Source: Clostridium minihomine (GTDB taxonomy: Bacteria; Bacillota; Clostridia; Oscillospirales; Acutalibacteraceae). From it: a DNA stretch of 64,000 nt. Within the stretch, counting starts at the first letter, position 1. Each line of letters opens with the position of its first letter. The stretch covers positions 570,488 to 634,487 of the forward strand of contig NZ_OEQH01000002.1 of NCBI RefSeq assembly GCF_900240385.1, written 5' to 3'. The notes under the pieces were generated by a model. The model was not told the DNA's origin and ran no database searches. It worked only from the letters and a program-made list of their open reading frames with translations. This document shows, in pieces, positions 35,881-47,835 of the stretch. Position numbers and translations under genes: made by a program.

Positions 35881-37527
35881 TTATTCTGAACCCACTTCGT
35901 TAAAAACAGCAATTTGTTCGTTTTGGCGCAAGGATTTTGCCGTATGGAGCAAAATCTTTCCCGACCGGGAACCGGTTGCTTTTCCTTCTAGTAACGCCGG
36001 GACTCCTTCTACAATCACATGGGAAATACCCGCAGGCTGCCGCATAGAATCCAGATAAGTGGAACGATCCTCTATGGTCTTTTCATCAAATATAGTAAGA
36101 TCCGCCACCTTGCCCGGAGCAAGGACGCCCCGATCTGAAAGCCCTAAAATTGCGGCAGGAAGCCCTGTCATTTTATAAACCGCATCTTCCACAGACATCA
36201 GCTGATGTTCCCGCACCGTTTGCAAAAAGCGGGGGAAGGTCCCAAAATTGCGGGGATGAACCGCAGTTTTTAGGATGGTTTTATCATATGGATAATTGAT
36301 CCCATCACTGCCCACCGCAATTCGCTTATCTTTCATAATTTCCAGCACATCATCCATGCTGACACAAAAATAGTTACAGGACACTGCACCCCGGCTTTGC
36401 ACCAGACACCTAGCCGCGGCTTCTTCCGGAGTGCACACCAACAATTCGGCCAGTTCCTTTAAATTTTTGCCGTGAGCCTGGGGCATTCGGTCCATGGTGG
36501 ATAAAATCATTACCGCCTCAGCACCGCCCCGGTTGTTCATTTCCGTTTGGATATCAGACAAAAGAGACGGTTCTGGCTGCTCTAGCCGCTCCACCAGCCT
36601 TTCTGTACCGCCATCGTGGGCCCATTTGGGGCAAAGGGCCGTCAAACTGGTAGAGGTAGCGTTATAAGGGTACTGGTCACAGGTGATAGTCAGCCCTTCT
36701 TTTCGCGCCTCTTCCATTTTGGCCAACAGTTCCGCCGCACGCCCCCATTGGGGTTTTCCCATCAGCTTTAAATGAGAAATCTGCAAGTGAACACCGGAAC
36801 GTCTGGTTACTTCTAACATTTCATCCAATGCCTCAAAAATTTTAGGCCCCTCGCTTCTCATATGTACTGATAAAATTCCATCGTGTTTTTGAATCACCTG
36901 AGCCAAAGAGACGATTTCTTCCAGCTTGCCAAAACTGCTGGGCGGATAAATCAGGCCCAAAGACATTCCAAAGGCTCCCCGGGCAAGTTCTCTGTCCAGA
37001 ATCTGTTCCATTTGCTCCATTTCGCCCGGATTGGGATCCCTAAGATCAAATCCCATCACATTTCCACGCAGCGTCCCATGGCCAATCAGAACGCCGTAAT
37101 GAATGGAAGGGGGCTTTTGCCTAACCCTTTCTACTAAATCAGAGATAGAGTCTTCCTCGATTTTAAGGCTGCCCAAAGGAACCCCCAATGTGGACTGATA
37201 ATAACGGTTGATTTCTTCCCGGCGCCGGGAATGGCTGGGCACTGTAGAAATCCCGCAATTCCCTGTAATTTCTAGAGTTACCCCTTGATACAACTTTGCC
37301 AAAGGCTCAAATTCCTGAATCAGGGGAAAGGCATCCGAATGGGTGTGAATATCAATAAAACCCGGCGCCACAATTTGACCCAATGCATCGATTTTGTGTT
37401 TTGCATCCCCGGTAAAATTGTCGCAGATTTCAATAATTTTTCCCTGATGCACACAAACATCTGCCCGATATTGTTTTTCACCCGTTCCATTCACGATACT
37501 TCCGTTTTTAATGACAAGGTCGTACAA
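35881..37527 (-). CDS. N-acyl-D-amino-acid deacylase (D-aminoacylase) family amidohydrolase
   Basis: Metal-dependent amidohydrolase that removes acyl groups from N-acyl-D-amino acids or related compounds. The 548-residue protein shows the metal site PGFIDIHTHSD, TGNCGIS with the bridging Cys, the His ligands in LSVHMRSE and ISHLK, and the catalytic Asp in VGSDGI. It starts MYDLVIKNGSIVNGTG and ends with the composite beta-sandwich (GVLAPGKVADLTIFD). GGAGGTG precedes the ATG. Its substrate is not certain; D-amino acids from peptidoglycan turnover are a reasonable guess. Confidence 0.88.
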   Translation of the reverse strand: MYDLVIKNGSIVNGTGEKQYRADVCVHQGKIIEICDNFTGDAKHKIDALGQIVAPGFIDIHTHSDAFPLIQEFEPLAKLYQGVTLEITGNCGISTVPSHSRRREEINRYYQSTLGVPLGSLKIEEDSISDLVERVRQKPPSIHYGVLIGHGTLRGNVMGFDLRDPNPGEMEQMEQILDRELARGAFGMSLGLIYPPSSFGKLEEIVSLAQVIQKHDGILSVHMRSEGPKIFEALDEMLEVTRRSGVHLQISHLKLMGKPQWGRAAELLAKMEEARKEGLTITCDQYPYNATSTSLTALCPKWAHDGGTERLVERLEQPEPSLLSDIQTEMNNRGGAEAVMILSTMDRMPQAHGKNLKELAELLVCTPEEAAARCLVQSRGAVSCNYFCVSMDDVLEIMKDKRIAVGSDGINYPYDKTILKTAVHPRNFGTFPRFLQTVREHQLMSVEDAVYKMTGLPAAILGLSDRGVLAPGKVADLTIFDEKTIEDRSTYLDSMRQPAGISHVIVEGVPALLEGKATGSRSGKILLHTAKSLRQNEQIAVFNEVGSE

Positions 37528-38119
37528 AAGAACACCTCCTAATAATGAAAAATAACTTTTTATGGGTAATTTTATTTTTATTTGTCTTGCGGCAAATTAG
37601 AATGCAAAAAGCAAAAAAGATCCGATGGGTTACAGAACTGCAACGCATTGAATCTTTTTGTTTCAGGAACCGGGGGGAACCGGTCTCTTCTATAAAGTTA
37701 TTCTCTATTTGATATTAGGACAATCATTCTATATTTGTGTGGTTACCGTCCGTCTGAAAAAAGCGCTTTCAGGAGGCACCCTTCAGACGGACGGTGGAAG
37801 CATGGAAAAAAATATTTCGAAGGAAGTCTTGCATATATTATTACCACACTTTAAATGCAACGTCAATACAATATTTTGTTTTTTGTGTAAATAATCAATT
37901 AATCTTCTTTTAACTTCAAATAGTAACGCAAAATATCTAAAATTATAAGGTTGTTTTTCATTGTGTTAAGTTATTAATATTCTATGAATGAAATCTAAAT
38001 TATAATATCCTTCATTTTTTAAAATAAAATGATTAAAATATTCTGGTTAAGGGAATAAAATTTAAAAATAAAAAATTTTACTTTTAAATTATACCTTGTT
38101 TTTTATCAATAAATAAAAC
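37528..38119. other. AT-rich gap between D-aminoacylase and gyrA
   Basis: About 590 bp without a supported gene. It contains the perfect 14-bp inverted repeat at 37745-37795 and, beyond 37890, some 250 bp of extremely AT-rich DNA. An open frame of 30 codons (37801-37893, MEKNISKE...) starts just after the repeat but lacks a clear ribosome binding site. Confidence 0.55.
37745..37795. repeat. Perfect 14-bp inverted repeat
   Basis: ACCGTCCGTCTGAA (37745-37758) and TTCAGACGGACGGT (37782-37795), separated by 23 bp that include AGGAGG. It is GC-rich in an AT-rich neighbourhood. No T-run follows on either strand, so it is not a typical terminator. Confidence 0.85.
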
Positions 38120-38170
38120 AAAAAAGCACAATACGCCTTATCACAACAAATAAGCTGTGATAAGGCGTAT
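38120..38170 (-). terminator. Intrinsic terminator after gyrA
   Basis: Perfect 15-bp stem (38131-38145 with 38156-38170) around a 10-nt loop, followed on the minus strand by a six-T run. Confidence 0.9.
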
Positions 38171-38186
38171 GAAAAGTTTAAAAATA

Positions 38187-40745
38187 TTATTCTTCTAGCT
38201 CTGTCGTTTCTAAATCGGCTATTGCTTCTGCTGTTTCTTCGGCAGCATCTTCTACCAAATCATCAGCGCTTTCAGCGGTTCCATCGTCCTCAATCAAAGA
38301 GTCATCGGTTTCTTCCTCATCATCATGGGGGGCACGAGCCAAGGTAACCACGCAATTTTCGACTCCGTCTACCCGCATGACGCGAACTCCCTTACTGGGG
38401 CGCGCACACACCCGAATCGACTGAGCATGAATGCGGATGATAACACCGTCAGACGAAATAATAATGACGTCATCGTCCAAATCAACCACCTTAATGGCAG
38501 CCACATCCCCATACTTTTTGACATGGTAATTCAAAAGGCCCTTACCGCCGCGGGACTGAGTACGATAATCGGTAATGGGGGAGAGTCTTCCATATCCGGT
38601 TTCAGAAACCGTAAGCACCAATCCATCTTCCCGAATTGTAGATAACCCGGTTACATAGTCCCCTTCTTTCAGGGTGATGGCTTTCACGCCGCGGGCAGTT
38701 CGGCCCATGGCACGCACATCGGTTTCTTTAAAGCGAATTGCCATACCTTTTTTGGTCGCAACCAGAAGTTCCCGGTTCCCGTCAGTACGGCGCACCCAGG
38801 ACAGCGAATCGCCCTCATCCAGATCAATGGCAATCACGCCGCCTTTACGAGCCGTATTATAAGCACTGAGAACAGTTCTTTTCACAATTCCGTTGCGTGT
38901 CACCATAACCAAATAGCTTTCTTCATCAAATTCCGATACACGCACCATAGAAGTAATGCTTTCCCCTGCGGCCAAAGGCAGAAGGTTTGCAATATTAATC
39001 CCCTTGCTGGTACGAGAACCCTCCGGAACCTCGTAACACTTCAGGCGGTACACACGGCCCAAATTAGAGAAGAACAGCACATAGTCGTGGCTGTTGATGA
39101 CAAACATTTCTGTGGCGACGTCTTCTTCCCGGCGGGTCATGCCGGCAATGCCACGTCCACCACGCCGCTGAATGTGATAGGTGTCTACTTTCTGACGCTT
39201 TACATAACCAAAGTTGGTCATCGTCAGAACACATTCTTCACGGGGAATCAAATCTTCAATATCCACTTCTCCGCTCACTGTCGCAATTTCTGTGCGGCGT
39301 TCGTCTCCAAACTCGGCTTTCACAGCCAAAGCTTCTTCCTTGATGATGGAGAGACGGCGGGGCTCATTGATTAAGATGTCTTCCAAATCGGCGATTTTCG
39401 CCAGAAGTGCCTGCAGCTCGTCTTCCAGCTTTTGACGCTCCAATCCGGTCAAGCGGCCCAAAGGCATCTGAACAATGGCCTGAGACTGAATCTCATCCAG
39501 TCCAAAGCGTGCCATCAGCCGTTCTTTTGCTTCGGGAATGGACTTGGAACTGCGAATAATGGAAATAACCTCGTCAATATGATCCAAAGCAATTTGCAAT
39601 CCACGCAGAATATGAGCTCTATCCTGAGCTTTTTTCAATTCAAACTCGGTACGCCGAATAATAACATTTTCTTGAAACTGAATATATTCCTCTAAAATTT
39701 CTTTCAGAGTCAACGTTTTCGGTTCGCCGTCTACAATGGCTATCATAATAACGCCAAAGGTGGTTTGCATCTGGGTATAAGAATACAGCTGGTTCAGAAC
39801 AATCTGGGGGGATGCGTCACGCTTGATATCAATGACCACATGCATGCCATTCCGGTCAGAATGATCTTCAATGTTGCTGATTCCTTCCAAACGTTTGTCT
39901 TTCACCAAATCGGCGATATTTTCAATCAGCCTTGCTTTATTCACCTGATAGGGAAGTTCAGAAACGATGATTTTAAACCGGCCGTTCTTTTCTTCCTCAA
40001 TCTCTGCTCTGGCGCGAACAATCACACGGCCGCGTCCGGTTCCATAGGCTGCCCGAATTCCGCTGCGGCCCATAATAATGCCCCCTGTGGGGAAATCAGG
40101 CCCTTTGATGTGTTCCATCAGTTCTTCCAGCGTAGCATCCGGATGATCAATTAAAGTACACAAACCATCAATAACCTCGCACATATTGTGAGGGGGAATA
40201 TTGGTGGCCATACCAACAGCAATACCGGTGGAGCCGTTTATCAACAAGTTTGGAAAACGAACCGGAAGAACCACAGGTTCCTTTAAACGGTCATCATAGT
40301 TCGGGCGAAAGTCAACCGTATCTTTTTCAATATCCGTTAGCATCCGCACTGCGGGCTTGCCCAAACGTGCTTCTGTATAACGGTAAGCAGCAGGCGGATC
40401 ACCGTCTACCGAACCAAAGTTTCCGTGCCCGTCTACCAGCATATAGCGCATGGAAAAATCCTGAGCCAAACGTACCAGTGCGTCATAAACAGAGGCGTCA
40501 CCATGGGGATGATACCGCGCCAAAACCGCACCGACCGTATCCGCACACTTGCGGTACGCTTTTTCCGGCATCAGGCCGTTTTCAAACATCGTATACAAAA
40601 TCCTTCGGTGAACCGGCTTCAGGCCGTCTCGCACATCCGGAAGTGCACGCGATATAATTACCGACATGGAATAATCCAGAAAGGATTGTTTCATTTCTTT
40701 TTCCAGGTCAACACTAATTACCCGGTCTGTTTGCATTTCATCCAT
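38187..40745 (-). CDS. gyrA: DNA gyrase subunit A
   Basis: Catalytic subunit of type II topoisomerase that introduces negative supercoils. The 852-residue protein has the N-terminal breakage-reunion domain with catalytic Tyr123 ([10 protein letters not shown]) and a C-terminal beta-pinwheel bearing the GyrA box (QRRGGRGI). The quinolone-determining loop reads [10 protein letters not shown]: Ala84 stands where E. coli has Ser83, with Ser85 after it. The last ~60 residues are strongly acidic. It is separated from gyrB by three YcxB-like genes. Confidence 0.97.
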   Translation of the reverse strand: MDEMQTDRVISVDLEKEMKQSFLDYSMSVIISRALPDVRDGLKPVHRRILYTMFENGLMPEKAYRKCADTVGAVLARYHPHGDASVYDALVRLAQDFSMRYMLVDGHGNFGSVDGDPPAAYRYTEARLGKPAVRMLTDIEKDTVDFRPNYDDRLKEPVVLPVRFPNLLINGSTGIAVGMATNIPPHNMCEVIDGLCTLIDHPDATLEELMEHIKGPDFPTGGIIMGRSGIRAAYGTGRGRVIVRARAEIEEEKNGRFKIIVSELPYQVNKARLIENIADLVKDKRLEGISNIEDHSDRNGMHVVIDIKRDASPQIVLNQLYSYTQMQTTFGVIMIAIVDGEPKTLTLKEILEEYIQFQENVIIRRTEFELKKAQDRAHILRGLQIALDHIDEVISIIRSSKSIPEAKERLMARFGLDEIQSQAIVQMPLGRLTGLERQKLEDELQALLAKIADLEDILINEPRRLSIIKEEALAVKAEFGDERRTEIATVSGEVDIEDLIPREECVLTMTNFGYVKRQKVDTYHIQRRGGRGIAGMTRREEDVATEMFVINSHDYVLFFSNLGRVYRLKCYEVPEGSRTSKGINIANLLPLAAGESITSMVRVSEFDEESYLVMVTRNGIVKRTVLSAYNTARKGGVIAIDLDEGDSLSWVRRTDGNRELLVATKKGMAIRFKETDVRAMGRTARGVKAITLKEGDYVTGLSTIREDGLVLTVSETGYGRLSPITDYRTQSRGGKGLLNYHVKKYGDVAAIKVVDLDDDVIIISSDGVIIRIHAQSIRVCARPSKGVRVMRVDGVENCVVTLARAPHDDEEETDDSLIEDDGTAESADDLVEDAAEETAEAIADLETTELEE

Positions 40746-41306
40746 TTATCGGACACCTTCCCGCTTATAATTTTCATTCCTTTTCAGAAGCTCCCGAACC
40801 TTCATCAGATCCCAGGGGGGCAACGCCCGTTTGGGAATTACCCACACTTCATCTCGTCCTGTATATAATAAAAATACCTTTCCATCCTCATATACCCGGT
40901 GCAAAAATTCCAAAGGGATTTCCGCCTGGTAACGGTCAGTGGTAATGGATATTTTCTCATTGTAAAATTGGATGGTCTGTGCCAGAATTCGTTCCCCCCG
41001 GCTGTCATAAAAGCGTTGGGCCTGCCACCGAACCAGAAGAGGCTGCCAATTGTCAATATAAAACCCAATTAAAGTTCCAAGCAGCACCATCAGCATATAG
41101 ACTGTTTTGCTGTAAGCATTGGGGGCAAAAAAGACACGCAGAACCAACCCGGAAAGCACCAGAAAAAACCCGGACCAACGCAAAAAATCAATTTCTCCAT
41201 GCCGGTATGCCGCACGGCTGGCGGCAATTTTTCCGTTGGAATAGTCTTCTTTGGTCAGTAGAAAACTCAGGATCACTTGATGTCCCTGCTGTTTTGATTC
41301 ACTCAT
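40746..41306 (-). CDS. YcxB-like membrane protein (third of three)
   Basis: The 186-residue protein has a cytoplasmic N-terminal strand region (VILSFLLTKEDY), two close membrane helices (about residues 43-85) and a cytoplasmic C-terminal domain ending in the YcxB-type pattern FLLYTGRDEVWVIPKRAL. It abuts gyrA with one base between, and its start overlaps the upstream gene's stop by four bases, so it is co-transcribed. Function of the family is unknown. Confidence 0.75.
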   Translation of the reverse strand: MSESKQQGHQVILSFLLTKEDYSNGKIAASRAAYRHGEIDFLRWSGFFLVLSGLVLRVFFAPNAYSKTVYMLMVLLGTLIGFYIDNWQPLLVRWQAQRFYDSRGERILAQTIQFYNEKISITTDRYQAEIPLEFLHRVYEDGKVFLLYTGRDEVWVIPKRALPPWDLMKVRELLKRNENYKREGVR

Positions 41307-41881
41307 TTTGATCTCCTGTGCATTTCACACCGATAACGACCTACAAAAGTATTGCTGAAATGAAGCGTCAGCTGTTCTGCCTGCTGCGATGTCAGGCTGC
41401 TTTTTTTTAGAACCAACAGTGACCGGGAAATTCCACCCCACAGCACATAATACTCGGAATCTTCTACACAACCAGAAAAATCGGTCCAATATTCCTGCCA
41501 GCTTTCATAGCTGTTTTTCAGAAGAAAATGATCACGAAAAATCGATATTTCTGACGGCAGCGCCAGCATTCGGTTACTTTTGTAAAGATCCAATACATTC
41601 TGGCGGTGGCGGCGGGGCTGTTCCCTCCAAAAATATAAGGTCAGCGACAAAAACACAAGAATTCCCGTTACAGGAAAATAAACTGTTGCATACTGCACGG
41701 AATACCATGGAACCAAAGAGCCTAACAATATGGCAGCACAAAGACTGATTCCCGATCGAACCTGAGGCCGGCGCAGGGGAGAAAGGCTGTATTCATACAG
41801 CAAACAGGCATCGGAATATTCTTCTGCACTCAGCTGCTGCTGAAAAGTCAAACCCTGCTGTTCCTGAAAAAGATTCGCCAT
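41303..41881 (-). CDS. YcxB-like membrane protein (second of three)
   Basis: The 192-residue protein begins MANLFQEQQGL; AAAGGAGGA precedes the ATG at 41881, so an upstream in-frame start at 41920 is less likely. It has the same layout as its neighbours: N-terminal strands, two membrane helices (about 50-90), and a C-terminal domain (YYVLWGGISRSLLVLKKSSL) in which the usual Ile-Pro-Lys-Arg is replaced by Leu-Lys-Lys. It is the most diverged of the three. Confidence 0.7.
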   Translation of the reverse strand: MANLFQEQQGLTFQQQLSAEEYSDACLLYEYSLSPLRRPQVRSGISLCAAILLGSLVPWYSVQYATVYFPVTGILVFLSLTLYFWREQPRRHRQNVLDLYKSNRMLALPSEISIFRDHFLLKNSYESWQEYWTDFSGCVEDSEYYVLWGGISRSLLVLKKSSLTSQQAEQLTLHFSNTFVGRYRCEMHRRSK

Positions 41882-41930
41882 TGCTCCGTCCTCCTTTTCT
41901 AAGCTGACAGCCAAAAACACCCATAAGAAC

Positions 41931-42566
41931 TCAGGAAAACCGCCTTCTGGTTCCTGCTGTCAAAATTGCCAGAACATCTGCCCGAATCGCCGGCTCAATG
42001 CAGCGCTGGGGAATTACCAGGATTTTATCATCGGTATAAAGAGCAATGACTTTTGCAGACAAATCCAGCTTTGCAGTGCCATCCATAGGAATATTCCAAG
42101 CTCCGTCGCCTTCGCCGATTTCCACTTCATCCGGATATACAGCAATAGAAACTTCCTGCCCGGTAATTGCCCGTTTTGCAAGACCTTTTCGTGACATGGT
42201 GGGAGCAATACAGACAAGCAAAGCCACCGTCGCACAAAGTACAGAGCTTTTTAAATACCCTTCTCCCTGAGGAAGAAACAGCCCTAAAAACAGAAATATG
42301 ACCGTTAAAGAACCCATTATCCCCAACCGGCGAAGCATTTTTTTACGAACCGGCCCGTGGGCATCCTCCCGGCGCAGTGCTTCATACGCTTCATCCTCTT
42401 GCAGGACAAATGAAAACCTGACACCCATATGTTGCTCTTCATATTCGGCGGCATCTTCATCCGCCACCAAATTTAATTTTACCGATCCCCTGTTTTGCGG
42501 AGGTTCCGCACTTTCTTCCAGCTCCGGCTGTTCGGCCAGATTTGGCTGCGTTCGATAGTCGTCCAT
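41931..42566 (-). CDS. YcxB-like membrane protein (first of three)
   Basis: The 211-residue protein begins MDDYRTQPN; CAGGAGG before the ATG at 42566 makes this start better than the in-frame one at 42605. An acidic N-terminus of about 60 residues precedes two membrane helices (GIMGSLTVIFLFLGLFLP and SVLCATVALLVCIAP) and the C-terminal domain with IALYTDDKILVIPQRCI. It follows gyrB by 53 bp. Confidence 0.7.
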   Translation of the reverse strand: MDDYRTQPNLAEQPELEESAEPPQNRGSVKLNLVADEDAAEYEEQHMGVRFSFVLQEDEAYEALRREDAHGPVRKKMLRRLGIMGSLTVIFLFLGLFLPQGEGYLKSSVLCATVALLVCIAPTMSRKGLAKRAITGQEVSIAVYPDEVEIGEGDGAWNIPMDGTAKLDLSAKVIALYTDDKILVIPQRCIEPAIRADVLAILTAGTRRRFS

Positions 42567-42619
42567 AATTTCCTCCTGATTATTTTGCGGCTTAATTCCA
42601 TCCAAAAAAAGAATTTGCC

Positions 42620-44596
<1,977 letters not shown>

Positions 44597-44631
44597 TTAT
44601 TGTCGTCTGATATGATGAAACCCATCCTGCT

Positions 44632-44997
44632 CTAATTTGTAAAACGAGACGGAGGGATATTTCCTCTTTGTGGCGGAGGCTGTGGTCTTTTTCGTGGTGT
44701 CGGTTTTCGAAGTCGAATCAAAAAAGGAGCAATCAGGAAAAAAAGCAAATAGGGTACCGCCATGATAGCAACCCCCAGTAACGAGATGCTTCCGGTAAAG
44801 ATACGAAATATCAAAAAGATTATCACGGATGCAATCACTGCCACAGAACCAAATAACGGTGCACCAGCGTCTAAAAACACATTGGAAGAACCGCCGCAAT
44901 AGGGGCAGCGATATTCCCCCTCTTGTTTTAAAAACCATGCTTTGGCAAAACCGACCTTTTCTCCGCAATGCGGACAATTCGGTAAATGAAGCCTCAT
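44632..44997 (-). CDS. Zinc-ribbon membrane protein (CXXC-20-CXXC type)
   Basis: The 121-residue protein opens with two cysteine pairs (CPHCG at about 8-12 and CPYCG about 20 residues later) that form a zinc ribbon of the 'cxxc_20_cxxc' family. Two membrane helices follow (about 50-70 and 74-95) and the tail is basic and Pro-rich. AAGGAAGG lies before the ATG. Function unknown; it sits between remB and gyrB on the same strand. Confidence 0.7.
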   Translation of the reverse strand: MRLHLPNCPHCGEKVGFAKAWFLKQEGEYRCPYCGGSSNVFLDAGAPLFGSVAVIASVIIFLIFRIFTGSISLLGVAIMAVPYLLFFLIAPFLIRLRKPTPRKRPQPPPQRGNIPPSRFTN

Positions 44998-45052
44998 AAA
45001 GTTTTCGCCTTCCTTTTCCTGTCAACTTCCAAACTCACACAGCAAAGCGGCG

Positions 45053-45325
45053 TTATACATTGGATAAATTCGCCATAAAACGACTGCGCTTTAACAAGGT
45101 AGTGGAAGAGATCTGCGAAATATATACTGTTATTTTTTCCCTTTTGTCACAGCATAGTACAAAAGACTTCGGCATTTCCATACTCACATTGACTACCCGG
45201 CCATCTTTTTCGGCTCTCGCCAGATATTCTCTGGTATTTTTGGAAATAGTAGAGGTTTCCAAATCGAAAATGCCAACGATGTCGTCTGTTTTGATCACGG
45301 TATCCTGCCCCAGATGAAGATACAT
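45053..45325 (-). CDS. remB: RemB/DUF370 family protein (YaaB)
   Basis: Homologue of the B. subtilis extracellular-matrix regulator RemB; RemA, its paralogue, is a DNA-binding activator. The 90-residue protein opens MYLHLGQDTVIKTDDIVGIFDLE, the family hallmark. AGAAGGA precedes the ATG at 45325; the ATG three codons upstream is an alternative. It lies 13 bp after recF in the dnaA-gyrB cluster, as in Bacillus. Confidence 0.85.
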   Translation of the reverse strand: MYLHLGQDTVIKTDDIVGIFDLETSTISKNTREYLARAEKDGRVVNVSMEMPKSFVLCCDKREKITVYISQISSTTLLKRSRFMANLSNV

Positions 45326-45338
45326 AAAACACATCCTT

Positions 45339-46442
45339 CTATGGGGCGAAAATCTGCCCCTGTTTCATTTCAAATCTGCCGCCGCCGGAATAGCGGGCAA
45401 CCGTTTCTGGATCACAGCAAGTCAAAAACACCTGTTTTTCTCCCAGCTGATGCAAAAGATAATCCTGACGGCCACTATCCAGCTCGCTCATCACATCGTC
45501 CAGCAAAATCACGGGCGGCTCTTCAGCCAAACGGTGCAAAAGTTCCGCTTCTGCCAGTTTTAATGCCAGCACACAAGAACGCTGCTGCCCTTGGGATGCA
45601 AATGTTCTGGCAGCACGGCCGTCCACCAAGATTTCTAAATCATCCCGATGGGGGCCAATCGTAGTAAATCCTGCGGAAAGATCTTCCCGGCGGGATTTTT
45701 CCAGCGCTTGCCGGAATGCTTCCTGCCATTGTTCCGCTCCTGCACTGGATTCAATCGAATCAAAGGCCTGATATCGAACTGAAAAATCTTCCTGTCCGCT
45801 AGAAATTCCCTGATACACCTTGTGAGCCGGCTGTGTAAGCCAGTGTACATAACGATCTCGTTCCAAAATCAATTGGCTGCCTTTTTGGGCCAGTTTGTCG
45901 TCCCAGATATCCAAAGTATCCAATAATTCGGAATGACGGGGGATATCTTTTAACAAGGCGTTCCTTTGCTGCAGGATTCGGTTATATTGAAATAAAATTC
46001 GGGCATATACCGGTTTTAACTGACAGATTGCGCCGTCCAAAAAACTGCGGCGCAGTGCAGGCCCTTCTTTTACCAAAGACAAATGCTCCGGTGAAAAAAT
46101 AACTGCGCGGAACTTCCCCACCAATTCCATCACACCGCCATGCTCTACCCCGTTAATGGTGGCCGCACGTTTTTTGCCCTCAATGGTCAGCACTGCATTC
46201 TGTTGCCGTTCTTCACTGAAAAAATCCAATTCCAATCTGGCGGAATTCTGACCGAAAGCAATCAGCTCCCCATCCCGGGATCCGCGAAAAGATCGCCCGC
46301 CGGTAAACAGCCAAAGAGCCTCTAGTAAATTGGTTTTTCCCTGAGCATTCTGCCCATAGATTACATTCATTTTGGGATCGGGAAACAAAACCCCTTCCCG
46401 CAGATTGCGGTAGTTTCGAAAGGAAAGCCGCTCGACTTTCAC
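45339..46442 (-). CDS. recF: DNA replication and repair protein RecF
   Basis: SMC-like ATPase that helps load RecA at gaps. The 367-residue protein has Walker A ([15 protein letters not shown], near residue 30), the ABC-type signature region ([16 protein letters not shown]) and Walker B ([12 protein letters not shown]). Its start overlaps the S4 gene stop by four bases, as in many Firmicutes. Confidence 0.95.
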   Translation of the reverse strand: MKVERLSFRNYRNLREGVLFPDPKMNVIYGQNAQGKTNLLEALWLFTGGRSFRGSRDGELIAFGQNSARLELDFFSEERQQNAVLTIEGKKRAATINGVEHGGVMELVGKFRAVIFSPEHLSLVKEGPALRRSFLDGAICQLKPVYARILFQYNRILQQRNALLKDIPRHSELLDTLDIWDDKLAQKGSQLILERDRYVHWLTQPAHKVYQGISSGQEDFSVRYQAFDSIESSAGAEQWQEAFRQALEKSRREDLSAGFTTIGPHRDDLEILVDGRAARTFASQGQQRSCVLALKLAEAELLHRLAEEPPVILLDDVMSELDSGRQDYLLHQLGEKQVFLTCCDPETVARYSGGGRFEMKQGQIFAP

Positions 46443-46651
46443 AGATTCTTCACCTCAAACGTTTCTCCCTCAAATTCTGCCTGATCGCCATTTCGCATCT
46501 TTTTTCCGCGCATAGTACATACCTGCCCGTTGACCAGAACTTCTCCGTTCTGAACGACTATCTTGGCATGGCCACCTGTTTCTACAGCACCAGCCAACTT
46601 CAAAAGAGCGTCCAGCCGGATAAATTCCGTATCAATCGTTATAATCTGCAT
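46439..46651 (-). CDS. yaaA: S4-domain RNA-binding protein (YaaA family)
   Basis: Small RNA-binding protein of 70 residues, one S4 domain ([34 protein letters not shown]). The position between dnaN and recF is highly conserved in Firmicutes. In B. subtilis the homologue (YaaA/RlbA) is linked to ribosome assembly. Confidence 0.9.
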   Translation of the reverse strand: MQIITIDTEFIRLDALLKLAGAVETGGHAKIVVQNGEVLVNGQVCTMRGKKMRNGDQAEFEGETFEVKNL

Positions 46652-46665
46652 AAAGCCTCCTCACA

Positions 46666-47772
46666 CTACACGCCGCTCTTCAAACGTACCGGCAACACCA
46701 GGAACAAAAAGCTGCTGCCATCTTTGGGCACAACTTTCATGGGGCTCAAAGCGCCGCTCAGCTGAATTTTCACTTCATCGCATTCCGTATTGCGCAATGC
46801 GTCCAGCAAATAGCGGTTATTAAAACCCATTTCAAGATTACCGCCGGTACTTTTGGCTTCAAACTGATCATTTGCCCGGCCAATGGCAGTAGAGCAGGAC
46901 AGTTTGATCTCGTTTTCTTCAAACACACAGCGCAGCGGACTTTTCAGGCGATCGGTAATCAAAAGAGAAACACGCTCTACACTGTCAATGAAAGTTCTGG
47001 TTTTTACCAAAATTTCTACTGTGTGAGAAGCCGGGATGGCTGCATTATAATCTAAAAATTCCCCTTCCAAAAGACGGGAAATTAAGGTGTAACTACCAAT
47101 TTGAAATAAAATATGGCGACGCCCCACATGCAAAGTCAAGGTTTCTTCATTCTCGGGCAAAAGCTTTAAAACTTCCGAAAGGGTTTTTCCCGGCACCACA
47201 AAACTGGTGTCCTGATTGCAGGCAATGGGTTCTTCTCTTACCGCTAAACGGTAACCGTCCACAGAAACCAATCGAATCTTATTTTCACTCAGTTCAAACA
47301 AGGTTCCGGTATGAACCGGTTTCATATCACTTTCTGACACAGCGAAAATGGTTTGCCGAATCATGCTTTTTAAAATACCATGGGGAACAGCAATTGACGT
47401 TTCATCCGAGACGGAAGGAAGTTCCGGATATTCTTCAGCCGGAATACCAGCAATTGAAAATTCACTGGCTCCGCTGACAATGGTTGCCAGATTTTTTTCG
47501 TCTACGCTCAATGCTACCTCATCCCCGGGAAGCCTGCGAACAATATCTCCAAATAAGCGTGCCGATAAAACAATACTTCCTGGTTCTTCGATCTGTGCCG
47601 GAATTACGGTAGTCATTCCCAACTCCAGATCGTAGCCACACAAGAAAAGATCTGATCCTTTTGTTTGGATCAAGATCCCCTCCAAGGCAGGGATCGAAGA
47701 TTTGGAAGAAACTGCTCGCTGAATATTCAACACTGCTTCCACTAATTCCTTGCGGTCGCATATCATTTTCAT
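46666..47772 (-). CDS. dnaN: DNA polymerase III beta subunit (sliding clamp)
   Basis: Ring-shaped processivity factor of the replicase. The 368-residue protein starts MKMICDRKELVEAVLNIQRAV and shows the three repeated clamp domains. It ends with the conserved hydrophobic strand (FLFLVLPVRL) near the protein-binding cleft. It starts about 335 bp after the dnaA stop; that gap carries the DnaA-trio-like element. Confidence 0.95.
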   Translation of the reverse strand: MKMICDRKELVEAVLNIQRAVSSKSSIPALEGILIQTKGSDLFLCGYDLELGMTTVIPAQIEEPGSIVLSARLFGDIVRRLPGDEVALSVDEKNLATIVSGASEFSIAGIPAEEYPELPSVSDETSIAVPHGILKSMIRQTIFAVSESDMKPVHTGTLFELSENKIRLVSVDGYRLAVREEPIACNQDTSFVVPGKTLSEVLKLLPENEETLTLHVGRRHILFQIGSYTLISRLLEGEFLDYNAAIPASHTVEILVKTRTFIDSVERVSLLITDRLKSPLRCVFEENEIKLSCSTAIGRANDQFEAKSTGGNLEMGFNNRYLLDALRNTECDEVKIQLSGALSPMKVVPKDGSSFLFLVLPVRLKSGV

Positions 47773-47817
47773 AATCTAGCCACCTTACGTTATTTAAGAT
47801 AGAAATTAAAGGTAATA

Positions 47818-47835
47818 TTTTAGTTGTAGTAGTAG
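47818..47835 (+). promoter_or_regulatory. DnaA-trio-like repeat
   Basis: TTT TAG TTG TAG TAG TAG on the plus strand (CTA CTA CTA CAA CTA AAA on the minus). On the minus strand it lies between a GC-richer stretch with a degenerate DnaA box and an AT-rich strip, in the order described for the basal unwinding system of B. subtilis. Confidence 0.6.
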
